The position numbers and the translations under genes were made by a program. From VRUE01 sp963812335 (GTDB taxonomy: Bacteria; Actinomycetota; Thermoleophilia; Solirubrobacterales; 70-9), in assembly GCA_963812335.1 (NCBI GenBank), contig CAWEUU010000005.1:186001-250000 (forward strand): DNA of 64,000 nt, read 5' to 3'. Shown one piece after another: positions 63,098-64,000 of this stretch; the stretch's first letter is position 1, and each line of letters opens with the position of its first letter. The notes below the pieces were generated by a model. The model did no database searches. It saw only the letters and a list, made by a program, of their open reading frames with translations, and was not told the origin of the DNA.

Positions 63098-64000
63098 CTA
63101 GCGTTTCTGCTTCTGGCGCTTTTCGCGTTCGCGCCGCGCCTTTTCCCGTTCCCGTTCCCGTTCCCGTTCGCGCTGTTCGCGGCGCTTCTGCGCCTGCAGC
63201 TTCTGGAACTGGCGCCGGGTCATCGGCATCGGCGGCGTGACTTCGCGGCAGCCGCGGCCGACGCAGTCGCTCAGCCGCTTCATCTGGCGGTGCAGGAAGT
63301 TGCGGATCGGGAAGAAGTTGGGGACGTTGTGCAGCGAGTTGAGCTCGTTCGGGTCCTTGTTGATGTTGTAGAGCTCCTTCTCACCGGTCGGCCAGGCGAT
63401 GTACTTGTAGGGGCCGAGCCGGATCCCCGCGTAATCCTTCGGCGGCGCCAGCAGCGAGGCCTTTGCGGTCGCGCTCGACGCGCCCGCCTTCTTGCCGGTG
63501 CTGCCGTTGCCGCCCCCTTTGCCGCCGTCGCCTTCGCCCGTGCTGGCGATCGCCCCGTTGGCTTCGACGTCGCTGGTTTCGACGAAGGACTCGAAGAGGA
63601 TCGGGCGGCGGCTGCGCAGGTCGGGATCGCGTAGGTAGGGGACCATCGAGCGGCCGTCGATGCTCTTGTCGGCTTCGGCGCCGGCCAGCTCGAGCAGGGT
63701 CGGCGCGACGTCGATGTTGGCGGCCAGCTCGCCGGTCTGGCTGCCCTGTTTGATCCCCGGCCCGCGGATCAGGAACGGCATGTGCGTGGCCGGCTCGTAG
63801 GCGAGGAACTTGCCGCCGAGCAGGCGGTGCTCGCCGAAGAAGAAGCCGTTGTCGGAGGTGAAGATGACGTATGTGTTGCGCAGTCGGCGCATCTGGCCGA
63901 GCGTGTCGAGGATCCGCTTCACCCCGTCGTCAATGGTGCGCAGCGAGTCCAGCTGCTTCTGGTAGTAGACGCGGTAGATCCGCTTCTCGATCGGGGTCAG
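63098..64000 (-). CDS. Sulfatase family protein, C-terminal part (5' end outside window)
   Basis: The frame is open to the window edge. It reads LTPIEKRIYRVYYQKQLDSL, VIFTSDNGFFFGEHRLLGGK, YEPATHMPFLIRGPG, DVAPTLLELAGAEA and DGRSMVPYLRDPDL, all typical of the C-terminal half of type I sulfatases (alkaline phosphatase superfamily). The catalytic Cys/Ser lies outside. The insert SSATAKASLLAPPKDYAG splits the C-terminal domain, and the tail is a highly charged ERERERERE/KRQKQKR run caused by tandem CGTTCC-type hexamers near 63141-63175. Confidence 0.85.
   Translation of the reverse strand: MTPIEKRIYRVYYQKQLDSLRTIDDGVKRILDTLGQMRRLRNTYVIFTSDNGFFFGEHRLLGGKFLAYEPATHMPFLIRGPGIKQGSQTGELAANIDVAPTLLELAGAEADKSIDGRSMVPYLRDPDLRSRRPILFESFVETSDVEANGAIASTGEGDGGKGGGNGSTGKKAGASSATAKASLLAPPKDYAGIRLGPYKYIAWPTGEKELYNINKDPNELNSLHNVPNFFPIRNFLHRQMKRLSDCVGRGCREVTPPMPMTRRQFQKLQAQKRREQREREREREREKARREREKRQKQKR

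Noticed and set aside
63141..63175. Tandem CGTTCC hexamers as a CRISPR or VNTR locus
   Set aside because: They encode an Arg/Glu-rich tail of the sulfatase in frame; no spacers, no cas genes.

Overview
The window is a 64-kb, high-GC bacterial chromosome segment that is almost fully coding. Frequent GTG and TTG starts, ATGA/TTGA start-stop overlaps, a dnaK-grpE-dnaJ-hspR-clpB operon with HspR, a CDP-alcohol phosphotransferase next to inositol-3-phosphate synthase, and an F420-type luciferase-fold oxidoreductase point to an actinobacterium. An archaeal-type topoisomerase I and the many basic-tailed secreted proteins suggest the Thermoleophilia (Solirubrobacterales-like). That placement is inference; no rRNA is present to confirm it.

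Layout. 1-9 kb: a cell-wall hydrolase cut by the edge, a membrane protein, then the heat-shock operon on the minus strand. 9-26.5 kb: housekeeping genes: secreted EEP-fold protein, cytochrome c, endonuclease III, an inositol-lipid block (PAP2 protein, CDP-alcohol phosphotransferase, inositol-3-phosphate synthase, GT4-PHP fusion, UDG-like protein), RNA methyltransferase, histone H1-like protein, argF, lgt, prmC, lysS, a metal exporter and an SDR. 26.6-30.6 kb: an unusual tRNA-Glu followed by secreted beta-propeller-type genes, a tRNA-like fragment and an NHL-protein remnant. 30.6-41.7 kb: flavin reductase, lipoprotein cytochrome c, serS, NarL-type regulator, msrB, thioesterase, MFS, HAD phosphatase, MacB-like ABC exporter, and a CsoR/DUF4396 operon with a clear CsoR-type operator. 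41.4-44.5 kb: a P450 remnant and a class II ribonucleotide reductase gene broken by several single-base shifts. 44.6-55.2 kb: hemolysin III, siroheme gene, sugar epimerase, topoisomerase, tmk, holB, GT2/DUF2304, a two-component system, dodecin. 55.2-60 kb: a sulfate-assimilation operon (rhodanese, sulfite reductase, cysH, sat, cysC) that needs the siroheme made by the 45.5-kb gene. 60-64 kb: PHP phosphoesterase, biotin-dependent carboxylase alpha subunit, partial sulfatase.

The most unusual content is not a named gene. (1) A small dispersed element with the core GTCCATATCTGRTTCT occurs five times. Two copies (about 75 bp) form hairpins whose stems differ in sequence but keep pairing around a conserved loop; one of these lies in frame inside clpB. 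Two other copies form near-identical 23-codon leader ORFs whose stop codons overlap the start codons of a cytochrome c gene and lysS; a fifth, degenerate copy lies the same way before argF. (2) Several divergent promoter regions hold long, near-perfect inverted repeats with 16-28 bp arms. (3) The tRNA-Glu gene carries an extra hairpin in its D-loop. (4) Frame breaks, mostly single-base insertions, concentrate in grpE, dnaJ, nrdJ and topA; sequencing or assembly error is the leading explanation.
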